DNA from: Burkholderia sp. LMG 13014
Lineage (GTDB): Bacteria > Pseudomonadota > Gammaproteobacteria > Burkholderiales > Burkholderiaceae
Direction of reading: 5' to 3'
Length of the DNA: 60,872 nt
Assembly: GCF_905232215.1 (NCBI RefSeq)
Contig: NZ_CAJNKE010000004.1
Span: forward strand, 1 to 60,872
Shown here: piece after piece, positions 57,866 through 60,872 of the stretch
Numbering within the stretch: position 1 is the stretch's first letter
Layout of the letters: the number at the start of each line of letters is the position of its first letter
Translations under genes and position numbers: made by a program
Notes under the pieces: model-generated
Told to the model about the DNA's origin: nothing
Databases searched by the model: none
The model's input: only the letters and a program-made list of their open reading frames with translations

Positions 57866-58098
57866 GCACGCGAACCATCATCGAGATCAACCACGACTTC
57901 CTGCTGCGGCTGATCGACGACCCGGTGGCACTCGCCGTCACGTTGCGATCGGTCTGCTGCGACCACCAGGCCGAGTTGAACGACGACAACGGACGCGGCC
58001 GGGCGCTCGACCTCGGCGGCGGCATTCGCGTCATCTACCGCCGTCACCACAGCGAAGCTGCGCGCTTTGTCACCAAATACGTGGACATCGACTTATGA
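57862..58098 (+). CDS. Hypothetical early phage protein
   Basis: A 78-residue protein (MSTRTIIEINHDFLLRLIDD) of a type often found beside integrases in Burkholderia phages (IRVIYRRHHSEAARFVTKY). Coupled to neighbours by 4-bp overlaps. Function unknown. Confidence 0.65.
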   Translation: MSTRTIIEINHDFLLRLIDDPVALAVTLRSVCCDHQAELNDDNGRGRALDLGGGIRVIYRRHHSEAARFVTKYVDIDL

Positions 58099-58421
58099 GC
58101 GAAGCAATTCAGAGGGCGCTAACCCTGAAAGAGGCGGCCGAGCTGCTCGCGGTTTCGTATTCGACGGTCTATGCGAATCGAAAGTCGCTCGGGTTCTTCA
58201 AGATCGGCGGGGTCTGGCGCATCTGGCCAGAAATTTTGAGATCTGCATCGTCCGGTTACAATTCCGACCGACCGGCGCGGACGGCACAGGAGGAAGTATG
58301 TCCATCCGAAAGCGCGGCGGCGTCTATTACCTCGATCTCCGCACGCCAAGCGGTGAAAGAATACGCCGCTCTTGTGGGACTTCCGACCGGAAGGAAGCTG
58401 AGGAGTATCGCGACAAGGTGA
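58095..58421 (+). CDS. Excisionase-like MerR/AlpA-type DNA-binding protein
   Basis: A 108-residue frame whose first 50 residues form the excisionase/helix-turn-helix domain: LTLKEAAELLAVSYSTVYAN and RKSLGFFKIGGVWRI. The rest has no domain character and overlaps the integrase by 124 bp in another phase. Probable recombination directionality factor. Confidence 0.75.
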   Translation: MSEAIQRALTLKEAAELLAVSYSTVYANRKSLGFFKIGGVWRIWPEILRSASSGYNSDRPARTAQEEVCPSESAAASITSISARQAVKEYAALVGLPTGRKLRSIATR

Positions 58422-59347
58422 GATCGGAAATGTGGCGGGTGCACAAGCTCGGTGAGCGGTGCCGCTACGTCTACGAACAAGCCGTCGTGAGATACCTCAA
58501 AGAGCAGGTCCCGAAACGGAATTACGTCAATTTCGTGGGCCACCTACGACACTTCGGCGCGTATTTTCAGGGGCGGCAGATCGACACCCTGACCTCGGCC
58601 GAAATCATGGGCGCTCTCCCGGAAAAGTGTGGCCGGTGGAAGCAAGACAAGCCGGCCTCTGTAGCAACGCGAAATCGGTATCTTGCAACCATCCGCGGGA
58701 TGCTGAACGCGGCAGTAAGGTGGGAATGGATCGATCGGGCCCCGATACTGAAATGCATCAAGGAATCCAACAAGCGGATTCGCTGGATCACGAAAGAGGA
58801 GGCGCAGCGGCTACTGCGCTCGATCAATCGTGACTGGATGCGGGATATTGCCGCCTTTGGCTTTGCGACTGGGCTAAGGCAGGCCAATATCCTGGGGCTC
58901 GAATGGTCGCAGATCGATCTGGTGGCACGTCGCGCATGGATCCATCCCGATCAGGCGAAAGCTGGCAAGCCGATTGGTGTCCCGCTCAACAGCGAGGCCA
59001 TCGATCTGATCCGCCAGCAGCTCGGGAAGCATCAGCGGTTCGTGTTCGTCCGCAACGGCAAGCGAATCAAGTCGTGGGACCGTGAGCAGTGGCTCTCCGC
59101 GTGTGCGCGGGCAAACATCGAGAACTTCCGATTCCACGATGTCCGCCACACCTGGGCGAGCTGGCACGTTCAAAATGGCACGCCGCTTGAGCGGTTGAAG
59201 GAGCTTGGCGGATGGTCGAGTTATGACATGGTGCTCCGATATGCGCACCTCGCGCCGGACCACTTGGCGCTGCACGCCGAGTCGGTCACAGTCTGGTCAC
59301 AAGGTGTGACCGAACCGCGCACAGAGCTTGAGCGCATGGCGTCATGA
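58298..59347 (+). CDS. int: Tyrosine integrase
   Basis: A 349-residue recombinase; ATG 58298 is preceded by AGGAGGA. Arm-binding N-terminus (MSIRKRGGVYYLDLRTPSGE), SAM-like core-binding domain, and catalytic domain with Arg194 (FATGLRQANILGLEW), His280/Arg283 (FHDVRHTWASWH), Trp306 (LGGWSSYDM) and nucleophile Tyr315 (VLRYAHL). It integrates and, with Xis, excises the prophage. It ends 12 bp from the convergent chromosomal gene, so attR is close. Confidence 0.94.
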   Translation: MSIRKRGGVYYLDLRTPSGERIRRSCGTSDRKEAEEYRDKVRSEMWRVHKLGERCRYVYEQAVVRYLKEQVPKRNYVNFVGHLRHFGAYFQGRQIDTLTSAEIMGALPEKCGRWKQDKPASVATRNRYLATIRGMLNAAVRWEWIDRAPILKCIKESNKRIRWITKEEAQRLLRSINRDWMRDIAAFGFATGLRQANILGLEWSQIDLVARRAWIHPDQAKAGKPIGVPLNSEAIDLIRQQLGKHQRFVFVRNGKRIKSWDREQWLSACARANIENFRFHDVRHTWASWHVQNGTPLERLKELGGWSSYDMVLRYAHLAPDHLALHAESVTVWSQGVTEPRTELERMAS

Positions 59348-59400
59348 TCGACCGCAAAGCTATACCCAGAAAGGCATTAGAGTTTTGAGCATCACAATCT
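59348..59400. other. Right attachment region (attR), approximate
   Basis: Only 12 bp separate the integrase stop and the stop of the convergent host gene, so the crossover must lie in or beside the 3' end of that gene. I compared it with 14,930-15,010 and found no convincing shared core; a weak likeness (ATTAGAGTTTTG versus ATTTAGGTTTTG) is not enough. Confidence 0.4.
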
Positions 59401-60451
59401 GTCTCGGGCAATTTGATACATGTCGATGACGATCGATCCGATAGAGGTTACCGTCCGTACCGACCGCATGAAGCACTTGGCCGCGGCCAGTCATTCGCGC
59501 GATTCCGACCGGTTCGGCACCATTGCGCTGCAAGCGATACGTGCGCACCAATCGAGCATCGCCACCGCCATCGATACGCACCAGGTACAACATGTCGCGT
59601 TCCTGATACGAGCCGCAGAACAGCGCCAAGTAGCCGTCGTGCCGCGTCGCATCCTCCATGACCGCGAACGCGTAGCTGCCGTTGACCGGCATGCGCGATG
59701 ACCAGACTGTTTGCCGGTCACGCACGCGGACGAGCGCGAATGTGTTGTAGTAGTAGATCCACGCGTCCCGGTCGTTCGGAACGTTGAGCGCGTAACAGCA
59801 GTCGATCGGGCCGAACCCCGGCGACGGAGCAAACGCATAGCGCTGCTCACCGGCCCGGCTCCACGCGACCAACCCGGATTCGCCGACCGGCGAATTCCAG
59901 CCGAGATTGCCGTACACGCCCTCGTCGAAATAGGACGTCCAGATATCCCCGGCAGCCGTGGCCTGCACGGCCTCGATGCCGTCGCCAAGCAGGATTGCGC
60001 CGCACGGCGTGCCGTCGCGCCGATAGAAACGCCCGTTCAGGTCGAAATCATCGTCTCCGCGGCGGACGGACCGGCAGCAAACCAGCAGCAGATCGTCGCC
60101 GACAGGCTGGACGTCGTGAATATTGAACGGCTCGTTGTCGATCACGCAGTCCATGCGAACCTCGCCGCCGTGCCAGGCCATCGCGCGATACCGCTGCGAC
60201 GTCGATGGCATCGTTTTCGGAAACGACGCGCCGCCGGCCCCCTCGGTTCGATAATCGAGCGGCTCCAGCGCGAACACCATGTAGACGGCATCGTCCGGCC
60301 CCACGTTGAAGGCCACGAGATCGTCCGTCTCGCCAAGGCTGTCGATCGACGCATACGGCGACACGGTCAAATCATGCGGGCGCGCGGACACGGGAAGCTC
60401 CTGAAAGGTGGCCCCGGCATCTTGCCGACGCAGCCACCGTTTGTCACGCAT
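59360..60451 (-). CDS. Conserved hypothetical protein, beta-propeller-like, at the prophage insertion point
   Basis: About 363 residues from ATG 60451 (MRDKRWLRRQDAGATFQELP); earlier Met codons up to 60673 add Arg/Cys-rich, unlikely sequence. The body has repeated strand blocks (VGDDLLLVCCRS, AVQATAAGDIWTSYFDEGVYGN, DGYLALFCGSYQERDMLYLVRIDGGG, LHAVGTDGNLYRIDR) as in beta-propellers. The last residues (IVMLKTLMPFWV) adjoin attR, so the C-terminus may have been replaced by prophage integration. Confidence 0.65.
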   Translation of the reverse strand: MRDKRWLRRQDAGATFQELPVSARPHDLTVSPYASIDSLGETDDLVAFNVGPDDAVYMVFALEPLDYRTEGAGGASFPKTMPSTSQRYRAMAWHGGEVRMDCVIDNEPFNIHDVQPVGDDLLLVCCRSVRRGDDDFDLNGRFYRRDGTPCGAILLGDGIEAVQATAAGDIWTSYFDEGVYGNLGWNSPVGESGLVAWSRAGEQRYAFAPSPGFGPIDCCYALNVPNDRDAWIYYYNTFALVRVRDRQTVWSSRMPVNGSYAFAVMEDATRHDGYLALFCGSYQERDMLYLVRIDGGGDARLVRTYRLQRNGAEPVGIARMTGRGQVLHAVGTDGNLYRIDRHRHVSNCPRQIVMLKTLMPFWV

Positions 60452-60632
60452 GCGCGGTGGGGCGGCACGCGTGCACGGCGCGACGCGCCATGACGAGCAC
60501 CAGCGTGCGAATCGTCGCTCCATGCGTAAACGAATCGTCATCTTCGCGCGATCGACCGTATAATTTTCCGCATCCCGCTGACCGCCCACGCATTTCACGC
60601 AGCCTCGCCACGCGTGAAAAGGAGACTTTCGC

Positions 60633-60872
60633 TTGACCGGCCTCATCGCGCGCCTGCCTCTCGCCCGGACCACCCTGCTCGTCGCCCTGTCGATGCTGAT
60701 GCTCGCCTTCTCGACGAACGCATCGTCCGCACAACGTCAGTCGCCGCAGCGCGCAGCGCACGCGCAGCCGCATGCGAAAAAGGTCGTCAAGCAAGCCGCC
60801 AGGAAAAAGCCCGCGCAGCGCAAACAGAAGGCCGTCAAGCACCGCCGCCCGCGCGTGAAGCATCACGCGGTC
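60633..60872 (+). CDS. pbpG: D-alanyl-D-alanine endopeptidase (PBP7/PbpG-like), N-terminal part (partial)
   Basis: The first 80 codons; it continues past the window. TTG start with AAAAGGAG 8 nt upstream. A signal peptide (TTLLVALSMLMLAFSTNASSA|Q) is followed by a Lys/Arg/Gln-rich linker (KKVVKQAARKKPAQRKQK), the typical N-terminus of Burkholderia PbpG-like proteins, but the catalytic SxxK domain is not in the window. A TATAAT box lies at 60559-60564, 68 bp upstream. Confidence 0.55.
   Translation, partial: MTGLIARLPLARTTLLVALSMLMLAFSTNASSAQRQSPQRAAHAQPHAKKVVKQAARKKPAQRKQKAVKHRRPRVKHHAV

Larger units (their letters stand above)
14950..59375. mobile_element. Complete temperate prophage (lambda-type control, Mu/P2-type contractile tail, DGR)
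   Basis: Between chromosomal genes lies a continuous set of phage genes: tail, head and packaging, Q-like, replication, Cro/CI control, a plus-strand early operon with a DGR, and xis/int at the right edge. Ends are approximate: the leftmost phage gene stops at 14961 and the integrase stops at 59347. I could not find a convincing direct repeat marking attL/attR by eye. All expected modules are present and no gene is obviously broken, so it may be inducible. Confidence 0.93.

Overview
The window is a high-GC Burkholderia-type chromosome (flanking genes pbpC, lemA, gltI-like, mgtA, LysR, pbpG-like) carrying one complete temperate prophage of about 44.4 kb, roughly 14,950 to 59,375. No tRNA, rRNA, insertion sequence or CRISPR array was found.

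Left chromosomal flank (1-14,95x): the 3' end of pbpC; a lemA/TPM-domain membrane pair; a lipoprotein; a GNAT/MFS pair; a glutamate/aspartate-type binding protein; a lipoprotein subtilase; mgtA behind a long, hairpin-rich leader with two small ORFs (the second proline-rich); an outer-membrane beta-barrel; a winged-helix protein; a LysR regulator; and about 500 bp of degenerate sequence. Right flank: a beta-propeller-like gene whose 3' end abuts the integrase, and the start of a pbpG-like gene.

The prophage has a lambda-like regulatory plan. The S24-type CI repressor (48,337) is divergent from a small Cro-like gene, followed on the minus strand by a CII-like protein, a ParB-like protein, a lambda O-like replication gene with internal iteron-like repeats, small early genes, a Q-like gene, and a PR'-tR'-like promoter/terminator (41,035-40,929). 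The late minus-strand operon then runs leftwards: terminase, gpW, lambda-type portal, S49 protease, scaffold-like protein, decoration protein and major capsid protein E; then a Mu/P2-type contractile tail (sheath, tube, chaperone with a GpE-like frameshift extension, circularisation protein, tape measure with lysozyme domain, gp44-gp48-like baseplate, fibre, spike) and the lysis genes.

On the plus strand, a consensus promoter (TTGACA-N17-TAATAT, 49,515-49,543) is overlapped by the same operator seen between cI and cro (ATTAG-N4-CTAAT). It is the PL equivalent and would drive everything to xis/int at 59,347.

Inside this PL operon lies the most notable system: a diversity-generating retroelement (DGR) at 51,539-54,129. 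It has two small variable proteins, an Avd accessory protein, a 92-bp template repeat (TR) and a DGR reverse transcriptase. The TR differs from each variable repeat (VR) at 11 positions; all 22 differences fall on TR adenines. Unusual points are that the targets are small cytoplasmic-looking proteins some 30 kb from the tail genes, that the retroelement sits in the CI-repressed early operon behind a structured leader and two terminator-like hairpins, and that the RT reading frame is open through the TR with no ordinary start codon after it.
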